A stretch of 64,000 nucleotides of DNA. Origin: Sipunculus nudus. Lineage: Eukaryota; Annelida; Sipuncula; Golfingiida; Sipunculidae. A program made the position numbers and the translations under genes. Where the stretch lies: positions 62,913,176 to 62,977,175 of the forward strand of contig CM049316.1 in assembly GCA_026874595.1 (NCBI GenBank), read 5' to 3'. Positions 43,301 through 48,419 of the stretch are shown piece after piece; positions within the stretch are counted from its first letter, which is position 1, and each line of letters starts with the position of its first letter. A model generated the notes under the pieces. That model was not told the origin of the DNA. It saw nothing but the letters and a program-made list of their open reading frames with translations, and made no database searches.

Positions 43301-46212
43301 TGGCATGCTCAGACAGACCTTTACCATAGAGCTTCCCTTGGTTGATGAACTAAGGTCTGTTGAGGTCGTTTCAATACTAAGGATGATCATGCTGTCTAAT
43401 GTGGTGTTAACCACCGTCTGATATCCTTGCTTTAATACTGATGCAATTGAACCACTGTGACAGGGCCTTTGGCATCTTCCCATCTATTCAATGCCACCAG
43501 TGATCTAAACTCTACTCAATAGTTACCCATGTATATGGACATCTAGGGTAGAGCTATGAGTAAGCCCACAGGAAAAACTTCACCGAAGGTGCCTGCATTA
43601 TGAGTCATGTACTGATATACAGTAAGATATATGCCCGGGTATGTGTAAGCACTTTACTGATGAACTGCCTGTATATTAGATAAGTTTTTACCCCTAATAT
43701 TCCTGGAACATGAACCTCTATGGGTAGACTATGAGTCAATGCATGGTCTAGGGTTCAGTGCCTTTAAATAACCAAAAGTAAATGACAATGTGCAACTGGT
43801 GTGATAGAATGCAGAATTTGTGTAGAAAATAACATTGTCCTTATATGTGAGAATCAAAATAAATGGAATAAATACTGCAACACGTCAATATTACCACAAA
43901 AAAAGGGCCCAATAGAAATTTCTGACACAACAAGGTTCACCATAAGAGGGTTGATCTTGGTAATGTTTTAATTATTTTAAACCATCTCTGGATGAAGTCT
44001 CTTAATTCAAAATCTGTCTTATAACCTTTTTTAATCAATATTAGACCAATAAAGTGTATCACTTTAAAACTGGTATATTTTGTTGAATAGTCAGTGTACT
44101 AACAATTTTTCATTATTTCATTTCACAACAGCATTTATCTGAACATTTTTAATCCCCAAAAAAATGTTAATCAGAAATTGAAAATTGTGAACAGAAATTT
44201 TGACCATTTATCAGACACAAATGGCATAATTATTGTTCTCTGACATTAATTTGAGAACAAAACTTCTCTATGTTATTTCTACTTTATGTAAATAAATCTT
44301 CTGGATTTCAGATATTATATGCATAGGGCCAAGAATTATCTGGCAGTCATAACCTGTCATTAAAACATCAGACCAAATCTCATAGGTTTTATTGAGATTT
44401 TGCTATTTTGCTAATGAGGCTCTGGCTGGTTTAAAACTGGACCTTCTGCTGCATATAGACCATAGTGCCCAACCTTAACCATTAGGCTGGGCACTTCTCA
44501 ATATATTACAGTTCTTGTCCTGTGTCAATCCTATTTCATTTGTATGTTAACATCAGACGCTGAAAGGTGTCTGGGATCCCATATATCACCACTAGCCTGT
44601 TTGATTAAGGACCAATGGCATACCAATGTTAACCACATTAAGGTAAATACATCAGAGCTCTCCACATGACACAAGTAAGCCGGGTCATTAGGTACATAAG
44701 ATCCGTCCACTGACCACCTGTAATAAATGTACATAGCCACATGAAAGCTCATGTGGCTCCCCACTTCACGTATATAATGATATTGCTAAAGATGTGTATA
44801 CACACCCTACATGACAGTTAAATAACCATATATCCTGGTATAGTACAATATTAATATTTATTTAATAAATTGTTATGATTAGCTTCATGTTCAACTGTAC
44901 AAAAATCAATAATAAATGCTCCTCAAGTGTTCACTTTACAAAAATATAACATATAAATTATATCACATTCATATAAATACTCGGCGGGGCTGAATTATCG
45001 CGGTTTTTGTATTTTTAAAAGTTTCACTGGGTTCCTTTTTCGGGCTCTATCATTAGACTAGTAGTATATTTTATTATCAAATATAAAACTATGAACTTTA
45101 AAGACAAAATTATTTCATAAACTGCTGATTTCTTTGTTATCCAGGTTTACTATTTCTCTGTCCAGATATCGCATGTTGAACAGTCATGGACGGCTGAGCC
45201 GACACGTGCGAGAAGCACTGACCCCACTGGCTGTAATAGGTTCAGGGCCAAGGTATATTCAAAACAACTCACATTCCACTCTTCTACGGCAATTTGGCCC
45301 AATAATGAACTGTGACCTTTCAAATATATTCAAAATTCATGTCATTACTAGCCAATCAAACATCGTTTGGTGCGTCATGATTTCACTAGTGACAGAATTA
45401 GTCCTTTATACAGTTACAAGGTGGCGCTACCCTAGCGGCTACGTTCAATACTTTATGGCAATTTTTATTTATTAATAATTACTAAATACGGAACAATGTG
45501 AAAGAGTACCTTCTACTCAATATTTATTTTAAGCGGCAGTGGATGTCACCTGGCTTGGCACACATTCACGTAATTTTGAAATATTACTGCCCGGCCGGTA
45601 TTGACACTTTCCAGACTTAAGTCCTATGCCGGGCGGCAGGAAGCACTGCCAGGCGCGCCCACCGGGTCAGCACATCCCCGCAAAGGGTCAAGGTTTTTGC
45701 ATCTAAGCAAACCAATACTATTTTAAATGGGCCCTGTTTTTAATTCTCCCTGAATCACTTAAATTCTATACATGAAGCTCGATGGACATCACCACGTAGC
45801 TGAAGATTAATCTCAACTGTCGCCAACTATAATTATAACGGCAGCTTCTGAAATTTAAGATCGTGGCCTGGTATATATGCATTAAAAACGGCATGGTTTC
45901 AAATTCGCGGTCGGAGAGGGACCGTGAATATTTGAATTTGAAACCACCGCAAATAAAAAAACAACCAGCAAATAAAAAAACAACCACAGTGTATGCTTTT
46001 GGAGTGTTCTACAAAAGAATTACACTTTTAAATAATCATTGTTTTGAATACCATGAAAACTATTTGAAACTTGTCTTATGGAAAACATGTATGAGGTCAC
46101 ATTAAATATGACAATAAATATACATACATAGTGTAGTGTTTGAGTCTGTTTTCTATACTTTTATGTCTCATGCACAGCCTGGTAAGTGCTGCCCCTATTT
46201 CTCTTGTGGCTC
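7088..46212 (-). CDS. MTSS1: MTSS1/MIM-like I-BAR and WH2 protein (gene-level, N-terminus missing)
   Basis: This is a spliced minus-strand gene of 13 recognised exons, listed separately below. The joined exons give 811 codons plus a stop, with every intron phase matching across its junction. Order of parts: IMD/I-BAR domain (about the first 185 residues seen), serine-rich stretch, proline-rich linker, acidic helix-forming segments, and a C-terminal WH2 motif. MTSS-family proteins bind PI(4,5)P2 membranes through the I-BAR helical bundle, bend them outward and bind actin monomers through WH2, so they act at the plasma membrane in protrusions, cilia and dendrites (family knowledge). Key matches are QLDKDHAK, ALQDVND, SSEQVILDLKGS, SLQCSSGY and NDRS near the end. 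Vertebrate MTSS1 is about 755 residues; this one would reach roughly 880 with its missing start. It could equally be named for the MTSS2/ABBA paralogue, since invertebrates often have one ancestral gene. Confidence 0.95.
7091..7174 (-). other. MTSS1: WH2 actin-binding motif
   Basis: The last 28 codons of the gene. The pattern is an amphipathic helix (DTLMNQIRRG) followed by the basic linker VSLRR, which replaces the LKKT/V-type signature of WH2 motifs, and then TSTNDRS. WH2 motifs bind G-actin in the cleft between subdomains 1 and 3 (family knowledge). Confidence 0.88.
9117..9257 (-). CDS. MTSS1: MTSS1 exon, linker before last exon
   Basis: 141 bp exon, phase 1 to phase 1, with acceptor gcgttttcag and donor GACACAG followed by gtgtgt. 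It encodes DLDSLCDIDNLPPPMPDRFY, then SLPRPQEVSESGYHTLPLTS and KQSEPDT. The segment is rich in proline and acidic residues, with short tyrosine motifs (RFYSLP, GYHTLP) that could be phosphorylation or adaptor sites (inference). Its position, open frame and matching phases on both sides support it. Vertebrate similarity here is weak. Confidence 0.88.
10610..10672 (-). repeat. tRNA-like SINE fragment
   Basis: On the minus strand the block ggcttcgatcctagcc fits an RNA polymerase III B box (GGTTCGANTCC-like). The A-box side is poorly defined, so this is weak. Confidence 0.35.
11871..12051. mobile_element. TA-flanked MITE with CAGTGGAACCC ends
   Basis: The element starts cagtggaaccctgcc and ends ggggttccactg, an inverted repeat, with TA directly outside both ends (11869-11870 and 12052-12053). 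Both arms carry sub-terminal accacc/ggtggt blocks. At 181 bp it is non-autonomous. It shares its ends with the longer element at 15070-16310. Confidence 0.88.
12136..12307 (-). CDS. MTSS1: MTSS1 exon, SLQCSSGY region
   Basis: 172 bp exon (57 codons plus one base), phase 0 in, phase 1 out. The acceptor is tttcaatag and the donor CAGGAG followed by gtcagt. It encodes VPNSLELAEAIRELEASTAE and later NNRHSLQCSSGYGTMNSTPS, ending VSEDTISSG. Vertebrate MTSS1 has DSLQCSSGYSTQTTTPCCSE and then DTIP in the same order, a clear family signature. A 181-bp TA-flanked inverted-repeat element sits only 84 bp beyond its donor. Confidence 0.95.
13990..14110. repeat. 'CCGTATTTACTC' type dispersed repeat
   Basis: The block accgtatttactccagt followed by agccgcatgtctattaaaag matches the start of a widespread animal interspersed repeat (as I remember it). 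The family was not checked against a library. Confidence 0.5.
14846..14894. repeat. 49-bp block, copy A
   Basis: Matches 16980-17028 at 45 of 49 positions. Copy B spans the GC splice donor of the exon ending at 17021. Copy A has no acceptor nearby and is not called as an exon. Confidence 0.85.
15070..16310. mobile_element. pogo/Tigger-like TIR transposon, degenerate
   Basis: The left end is cagtggaaccccacaattac and the right end, read inverted, is cagtggaaccccgccttgcg. TA lies directly outside both ends, inside (TA)n runs at 15051-15069 and 16311-16367. Both arms repeat the block ggtggtcgtaat or ggtggtcgcaat several times, as expected for sub-terminal transposase sites. Internally there is a 31-bp tandem duplication (about 15729-15789). 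A truncated transposase-like open frame is on the minus strand. At 1.24 kb it is too short for a full transposase, so it is non-autonomous or decayed. Confidence 0.85.
15373..15564 (-). pseudogene. Truncated pogo/CENP-B-type transposase N-terminus
   Basis: A 63-codon frame opens MPLKELSLKDKVALIKAATP and continues GTKWLSSLASGKLKCTQYIL, then KRKAKYI, before losing similarity and ending at a stop. The pattern fits the N-terminal helix-turn-helix of pogo/CENP-B-like transposases: a 'LSL.EKV.LI' first helix, then 'LA....V...Q...IL.RKA.Y'. The DDE catalytic part is absent. Its place inside an element with TA flanks and CAGTGGAACC ends supports the call, although the match is short. Confidence 0.55.
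16311..16367. repeat. (TA)n microsatellite
   Basis: TA run directly abutting the right end of the 15070-16310 transposon. The left end is abutted by a shorter (AT)n at 15051-15069, so the insertion probably went into, or seeded, a TA tract. Confidence 0.95.
16980..17028. repeat. MTSS1: 49-bp block, copy B, spanning GC donor
   Basis: The block overlaps the last 8 coding bases of the exon and the first 41 bases of the intron. See the copy at 14846-14894 and the matching finding. Confidence 0.85.
17021..17131 (-). CDS. MTSS1: MTSS1 exon with GC donor
   Basis: 111 bp, 37 codons, phase 0 on both sides if the donor is GC. The acceptor is ttgattctag. The sequence after the last codon AAG is gcaaga, matching the usual AAG|GCAAG consensus for GC-AG introns. 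The nearest GT (GCGC|gtgatg) is a poor donor and would give the wrong phase for the next exon. The exon encodes DIDSALSRAILELDTSTAAL, then NESSTDEDIQEWARDVK. The SALSRAILELD part aligns with vertebrate ALALSRGLQLD. It also resembles the start of the next exon, suggesting an internal duplication. Confidence 0.8.
18222..18595. repeat. 'CCTCTGCCAGGAGGTTATG' dispersed repeat
   Basis: It begins with cctctgccaggaggttatg, then a T/G-rich gtgtttgttcacaac block, and ends ttggtggaggtaaccgc. I recognise this head-and-tail pattern as a widespread old interspersed element of marine animals (from memory). A shorter relative is near 42815-42905. Confidence 0.6.
18660..18925 (-). mobile_element. tRNA-derived SINE, copy 1
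   Basis: On the minus strand the head carries an A-box-like ggtagagcacatgg (about 18901-18914) and a B-box-like caggagttcgattttc (about 18867-18882). The body continues leftward and matches 37440-37695 in blocks such as gtgctcaccct and accatgaaaa. A G16 run near 18716 lies toward its tail. Confidence 0.75.
19511..19686 (-). CDS. MTSS1: MTSS1 exon, acidic linker segment
   Basis: 176 bp exon, entering in phase 1 and leaving in phase 0. The acceptor is tttcgaacag and the donor AAAACA followed by gtgagt, a perfect donor match. It encodes IPQPVYMNMNELATMAVQEQ, then RKRTSKHEAIEEQVEPEADE and a tail ending GRRKT. The middle is acidic and charged, probably helical. A nearer AG (CACAG at 19672-19676) would break the phase, so the upstream acceptor was chosen. 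I do not recall an exact vertebrate counterpart, so the assignment rests on splice signals, phase and position within the gene. Confidence 0.82.
19767..19853. mobile_element. Short TA-flanked MITE, CAGTGAAACCTGT ends
   Basis: The element starts cagtgaaacctgtg and ends acaggttatactg, inverted, with TA outside each end. It carries gagaccaccc and gtggtcttaa blocks in its arms. Length 87 bp. Confidence 0.82.
21490..21660. repeat. Dispersed repeat, shared with 22130-22290
   Basis: Shares 'aaactgaaagac', 'cacaaatgcaaa' and a 'taaggac' block in the same order with the stretch about 640 bp to the right. The second copy lies at about 22130-22290. Family unknown. Confidence 0.5.
23116..23130 (-). promoter_or_regulatory. 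CTCF-like core motif
   Basis: Minus strand gccactagatggcgc, close to the CTCF core CCASYAGRKGGCGC. Only sequence similarity supports it; occupancy is unknown. Confidence 0.5.
23647..24073 (-). CDS. MTSS1: MTSS1 exon, proline-rich linker
   Basis: 427 bp exon (142 codons plus one base), phase 0 in and phase 1 out. The acceptor is tataacag and the donor CCAAA followed by gtaaga, close to consensus. It encodes GDNLPQPDTNGPPASPLYAG, later STWTNWPDPPGTPKQEND, then YAVPIIPAEYLNKNKPPINR and RLGPKPKARPVAPPSIPDYN. It is rich in proline and predicted disordered. The WTNWPDPP segment resembles the vertebrate SWKDWAKPGP in the equivalent linker. Several PxxP runs could bind SH3 domains (inference). An ATG-less start inside the exon (TTG at 24062-24064) is not a real start; the exon is entered by splicing. 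Confidence 0.9.
24074..26462 (-). other. MTSS1: MTSS1 intron (24074-26462)
   Basis: No exon recognised. Contains a tRNA-like SINE at 24243-24315. The rest is AT-rich unique-looking sequence. Confidence 0.75.
24243..24315 (-). repeat. tRNA-like sequence (SINE head or decayed tRNA)
   Basis: Minus strand carries tagttcagtagttaaagtg (A-box-like) and, about 30 bp on, ccaggtcaaaccctgc (B-box-like). The spacing fits a tRNA, but the acceptor stem does not pair, so a tRNA-derived SINE fragment is more likely than a working tRNA gene. Confidence 0.5.
26463..26582 (-). CDS. MTSS1: MTSS1 exon with DSGxxS motif
   Basis: 120 bp, 40 codons, phase 0 on both sides. The acceptor is gctatag and the donor AAGAAAAAG followed by gtactg. 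It encodes GAVRLSSVSSQDSGFTSQDT and then LRPPSPSAV, ending DPKKK. Vertebrate MTSS1 has VRLSSVSSHDSGFISQDA followed by SPSP, so the order and spacing are conserved. DSGFTS fits the DSGxxS pattern recognised by beta-TrCP. It was too short and stop-flanked to appear as an open frame, and was found from its conserved motif and splice signals. Confidence 0.94.
26520..26537 (-). other. MTSS1: DSGxxS phosphodegron-like motif in MTSS1
   Basis: Six codons here read D-S-G-F-T-S. Human MTSS1 has D-S-G-F-I-S at the aligned place, reported as a phosphorylation-dependent SCF beta-TrCP degron controlling MTSS1 turnover (established knowledge for the vertebrate protein). Conservation of both serines and the glycine suggests the same control exists in this animal; that step is inference. 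Confidence 0.75.
26583..30523 (-). other. MTSS1: MTSS1 intron (26583-30523)
   Basis: No certain exon. It contains a repeat tail with a terminal hairpin at about 29511-29640 and a possible cryptic cassette exon at 30228-30279 (see findings). A palindrome aatccttgac/tcaaggatt lies near 27388-27411. Confidence 0.65.
29511..29640 (+). repeat. Short interspersed element with terminal hairpin
   Basis: It starts with an acaagggcctagaggcac block, passes a gacagacggac tract and ends in an inverted pair, gtagtcctccc and ggggggactac. This combination resembles mollusc repeats I remember, and its start is like that of the large element at 48548. Confidence 0.6.
30524..30658 (-). CDS. MTSS1: MTSS1 exon, serine-rich region
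   Basis: 135 bp, 45 codons, phase 0 on both sides. The acceptor is gttatacag and the donor TCACAG followed by gtaagg. It starts SPPSSPSSIGSRKSSMCS and continues with ISSVNSSSSGSSKSHSPSHV. About half the residues are serine. Vertebrate MTSS1 has PPSSPS, SRKSSVCSS, NSVNSS and HSHSPS in the same order. The region is likely heavily phosphorylated (inference). The acceptor lies right at the edge of a tandem-repeat array described separately. Confidence 0.96.
30661..30995. repeat. Tandem array of 'gttataccataaact' units
   Basis: About 20 imperfect copies of a ~15-18 bp unit (gttataccataaactgt) fill this stretch. In the gene's sense direction the array lies directly upstream of the 3' splice site at 30659-30660, so it occupies most of the acceptor side of a 717-bp intron. 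Confidence 0.92.
31376..31528 (-). CDS. MTSS1: MTSS1 exon, end of I-BAR domain
   Basis: 153 bp, exactly 51 codons, phase 0 on both sides. The acceptor is ctttcacag and the donor CATTATCAG followed by gtaaaa. It begins DDEIAMLTEVTHLQEI and later has LPASSEQVILDLKGSE. The stretch SSEQVILDLKGS is identical to vertebrate MTSS1 and marks the end of the IMD domain. The final TYHYQ matches the vertebrate WSYQ just before the serine-rich region. Confidence 0.97.
31529..32608 (-). other. MTSS1: MTSS1 intron (31529-32608) with short tandem repeat
   Basis: No exon recognised. About 31663-31775 carries five to six imperfect copies of a 'ggcagtgtcccatgtgt' unit of 17-22 bp. Confidence 0.75.
31663..31775. 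repeat. 'ggcagtgtcccatgtgt' tandem repeat
   Basis: Imperfect direct copies with 'gtggcagtg' at the head of each. A long plus-strand open frame across it is a by-product of the repeat, not a gene. Confidence 0.85.
32609..32766 (-). CDS. MTSS1: MTSS1 exon, I-BAR domain core
   Basis: 158 bp exon with acceptor taatttcag and donor GTGGTG followed by gtaagc; it enters in phase 1 and leaves in phase 0. It encodes a glycine split across the junction, then KSDMQNRLDNALQDVNDRY, RVLEETEKNAVRLALIEQR and a segment ending LKPVV. Vertebrate MTSS1 has ALQDVNDKYLLLEETEKQAV in the same place. These residues form the long third helix of the I-BAR bundle. The match is strong over the whole exon. Confidence 0.97.
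32767..34981 (-). other. MTSS1: MTSS1 intron (32767-34981)
   Basis: No exon recognised. Contains a 117-bp inverted-repeat element at 33965-34081 and a diverged direct duplication (about 34290-34470 and 34480-34800) that shares 'ggcatattgttggttg..actggg' and 'tttttgtgca.gat.aaagac' blocks. Confidence 0.7.
33965..34081. mobile_element. TA-flanked MITE, CAGTGAAGCCC ends
   Basis: Starts cagtgaagccctctgggacc and ends ggggcagcttcactt, with TA outside each end (33963-33964 and 34082-34083). The ends are diverged but share the CAGTGAA..CC core of the other elements in this gene. Confidence 0.65.
34982..35056 (-). CDS. MTSS1: MTSS1 exon, basic I-BAR helix
   Basis: 75 bp exon with acceptor tgtatttcag and donor GAAAG followed by gtaact, phase 1 to phase 1. 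It encodes a strongly basic helix: YKRARAEIKKAASDTFRLQK and then KVKKG. This corresponds to the vertebrate YKKARQEIKKKSSDTLKLQK helix, which supplies much of the positive lipid-binding face of the IMD domain (family knowledge). The intron before it, from 42230 down to 35057, is 7.2 kb. Confidence 0.96.
36040..36520. repeat. Dispersed repeat, copy 2, with internal duplication
   Basis: Collinear with 4120-4560. It also holds a 48-bp tandem duplication (about 36273-36365) sharing gcaaagtagagagccgaata and a ttcaaccac block. Confidence 0.65.
37440..37695 (-). mobile_element. tRNA-derived SINE, copy 2
   Basis: Minus strand A-box-like ggttcattggtagagc (about 37675-37690) and B-box-like catgagttcaaatctcag (about 37643-37660). 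The body matches the copy at 18660-18925, including gtgctcaccct, gaggaacc and accatgaaaa blocks in order. Confidence 0.8.
38088..38100 (-). promoter_or_regulatory. Perfect DR1 nuclear-receptor motif
   Basis: tgacctttgacct is two AGGTCA half-sites in direct repeat with one spacer base, the DR1 site bound by HNF4 or RXR heterodimers. Only the motif is seen. Confidence 0.5.
41460..41635. repeat. Tandem duplication of ~90 bp
   Basis: Two direct copies sharing atgattatcattattgtcag, agtacattctttgc, cacctggtgtct and gaggaaa. Confidence 0.85.
42231..42322 (-). CDS. MTSS1: MTSS1 exon, I-BAR domain
   Basis: 92 bp exon with acceptor ctcttccag and donor AAAAG followed by gtattt. It contributes one base to the split codon, 30 full codons, and one base onward. 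The segment reads VIMEKMVVPMQDRLEEWKRN and then VLQLDKDHAK. It aligns with the vertebrate stretch that ends in QMEEWKK and QLDKDHAK, part of a long I-BAR helix. The basic residues (K, R) are typical of the lipid-binding helices. It lies about 3.8 kb downstream of the previous exon. Confidence 0.95.
44405..44490 (-). repeat. tRNA-like SINE fragment
   Basis: Minus strand reads cctaatggttaaggttggg (A-box-like) and, further on, aaggtccagttttaaacc (diverged B box). No acceptor-stem pairing. Likely a decayed SINE head. Confidence 0.45.
45418..45430 (+). promoter_or_regulatory. CTCF-like motif
   Basis: aaggtggcgctac resembles the insect-type CTCF core AGGTGGCGCTA. It lies in the GC-richer block 45130-45690. 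Motif only. Confidence 0.45.
45894..45946. repeat. Imperfect hairpin
   Basis: Arms tggtttcaaattcgcggtc and, inverted, tggtttcaaattcaaatatt then cacggtc, with a short ggagag loop. A tandem pair of caaataaaaaaacaacca follows at about 45950-45986. Confidence 0.8.
46128..46212 (-). CDS. MTSS1: MTSS1 exon, I-BAR domain (first exon found)
   Basis: 85 bp exon. The acceptor ends ctttacag at 46213-46214 and the donor is TAT followed by gtatgt at 46126-46127. It starts by completing a phase-1 codon and ends in phase 2. The encoded segment includes ATREIGAALTRLCMRHKSIE, which matches the vertebrate IMD segment around GTREIGSALTRMCMRHRSIE nearly residue for residue. The vertebrate exon boundary, as I recall it, falls at the same place. 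It was found by motif search because the exon is far too short to stand out as an open frame. The codon split across the next junction becomes ATG (Met). Confidence 0.93.
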
Positions 46213-46213
46213 C

Positions 46214-46400
46214 TGTAAAGACAATAAACACATAAACTTGTTACTTCTTATGCATGATATGAATATTCTATATGTTATATGCCCTTTAGCTTTATCTGTA
46301 TTGTAAACACACAATAAACACATAAACTTGTTACTTTTTATACAGGTTATGAATATTTAATATGTGATATGCCCTTTTATCTGTATTGTAAATTCATAAT
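46214..46400. repeat. Tandem duplication of ~90 bp beside exon
   Basis: Two copies share acaataaacacataaacttg, ttactt.ttat, tatgaatatt and atatgccctttt...tatctgtattgtaaa. The first abuts the acceptor of the 46128-46212 exon. Confidence 0.9.
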
Positions 46401-46757
46401 GAAGAAATTTCAGAGGCACCATTAATGCCTTTAATTAATCTCTTCCAGTAATTACAATTCTATTAATTGAAATAATGAGCATTAGAAGACCATCTTTTTC
46501 ATGCTAGGGCCTGTCAAAAACAAATTTATATATGAACAAACAACACAATTATAAACAATTTACATATTAAGACAAATTAAACAATGTTATAAGGTGACAG
46601 AATTACTGAGACCATTCTCTGCCACTATAAGGCATATCAAATGCAAATTTGTAAAATAAACAACAACAAAAAGTGTTAGAGGTGGAAACTGGGAGTATCT
46701 CTATAAATAATACACACAATTGATCATTTAGTATAAATGACCTCTCCCTTCCTAATA

Positions 46758-47067
46758 CACTGAAAACCTGCAGGACCAGCAAATGCGGTCATGTGAGTGG
46801 GATGGTCAGGTGAGTGGGGTAGTCAGGTGAGCGGGTTGGTCAGGTGAGCGAGGTGGTCAGGTGAGCGGGGTGGTCAGGTGAGCGAGGTGGTCAGGTGAGC
46901 GGGGTGGTCAGGTGAGTGGGGTGGTCAGGTGTGTGGGGTGGTCAGGTGAGTGGGGTGGTCATGTGACCGGGAGGTTTTTATGATGATTTACGTTAGTTTA
47001 GGTCCCGTGTAAGTGGGGGGGGGGGGGGGTCATCATAACAGGGTGGTCTTCAGGCGAGATTTCACTG
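46758..47067. mobile_element. TIR element interrupted by a minisatellite
   Basis: The left end reads cactgaaaacctgcaggacc and the right end gtggtcttcaggcgagattt then cactg. They resemble the CAGTGAAACCTG and GGTGGTC parts of the other elements here, though diverged. The interior is expanded by the 17-bp array at 46788-46973 and a G14 run near 47016. Confidence 0.6.
46788..46973 (+). repeat. 17-bp minisatellite, ~11 copies
   Basis: Unit gtcaggtgagcggggtg, about 11 copies with few substitutions (gagcg/gagtg, ggggtg/gaggtg). Copy length is constant, so the array is probably young. Confidence 0.96.
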
Positions 47068-48406
47068 TTGAGTCATCTCATCATATAACTTTTTCTTCTT
47101 TTCTTAGAAAACTTTGATTTAATGAATCATTGCATATATAGATATTGTGGGTGTAAAATGAAACACCTGGTATAAGGGCACCCTTGTGTCCCATTTGGTT
47201 AGGTATTGCAAGAATCAAATTACATGAGCACACAACAGCATAAACACAGGATGAATTAATGTTCATGTGATATGCTGACACAGCGATTCATAATTAATTG
47301 TCTGGTACCCTCTAGACAGTACATGCAAAGTCACAACTGAAATAATTTACATGTATGTATTTCAATCAGTGAGTATTGAATTTCCTCAACACAAGTGCAT
47401 ACAAGTGAACTTGGTATAATTAATACATATCTTATTCACAATGCCATGTATTAACACTGAGAATGCAATGTCACTGTTCTTAATTCTTCGCAAATGTACT
47501 GATTGTCACAAACCTATGTTTCAATCAGGCATATAATAAATGCTTGATGCCAAGTATCGTATTATATATAAGACCATATGTTTCAGTGCTGCAGGGTCAG
47601 AATTATTCTTTTCTCTGATAAACAACAGTATTTTTTTTTAACCAAAACAAATTGTTGAAAGTATCTTCTTTATTCTGGCACAATTTCTGGAACATATGTT
47701 GTTTCCTTTTCTTTCACTTTTTGGTGCTATTCTATGTTTGTAATAATTTATATTATAAATTTTTTGCTTCTGTATGTTTACTCTTTAATATATTAAATGG
47801 AATACACTAATGTTTTAATCTGAGAAATTTTACCACATATAATGCTACAATAAAGAAAAATATCAACTATTATAACTTGGACATGGTAAGTGACATTTAA
47901 AACTGACCATGAGGAATGCCTTTAACAAGCAACTACTGATCAATGTTTTAGTCTCAGGTAACATAACTGATCACTGGTAACATGTAATTTCCCAGCTTGG
48001 GATTAATAAAATATGTCTTATCTTATCTTATAAGATTCACCATAGCATATGCAATTTATTCTCTTCACTTTGCCAGGGTATGTTTTGTAAAGTCAACCCG
48101 AACCATACTTCAAAGCACAGGTGAATGTTAAGTACACTTTAATGGTATCCTAAGCCTAACTATAAATTTGTAATCCAAGCAATTCCAACACTGCTGATCT
48201 CATAATAGCCAGCTGGATGAGAGGCAATCATTATGGTTCAGTAATGCAAATGAGCCATGTTTTCATGCTCATCAACTGTTAAATGTGGGGTAGGAATTTT
48301 CACATGTAATGAATGGGACCCATTTCCTGGTTAAAAGACAGGAAATCCTGTAAATACTTAAATGGTGATTAAGAAGCATGAAAATGTATACACTTGAGCA
48401 CAATGT

Positions 48407-48419
48407 TGACCTTTGACCT
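48407..48419 (-). promoter_or_regulatory. Perfect DR1 nuclear-receptor motif
   Basis: tgacctttgacct, identical to the site at 38088-38100. Motif only. Confidence 0.45.

Larger units (their letters stand above)
42323..46127 (-). other. MTSS1: MTSS1 intron (42323-46127)
   Basis: No exon recognised. Contains a tRNA-like SINE fragment near 44405-44490, a relatively GC-rich block about 45130-45690 with a CTCF-like site, and a hairpin at 45894-45946. Confidence 0.7.

Noticed and set aside
43187..43483. 98-codon minus-strand open frame in the 42323-46127 intron
   Set aside because: No motif recognised, no good splice signals in phase with the MTSS1 exons, and neither strand gave a clear transposon protein. 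Possibly an old retro-copy, but not supportable.
45134..45475. 113-codon plus-strand open frame
   Set aside because: No recognisable domain, and the second half is generic AT-rich hydrophobic sequence. It overlaps the GC-richer intronic block, which by itself lengthens open frames.
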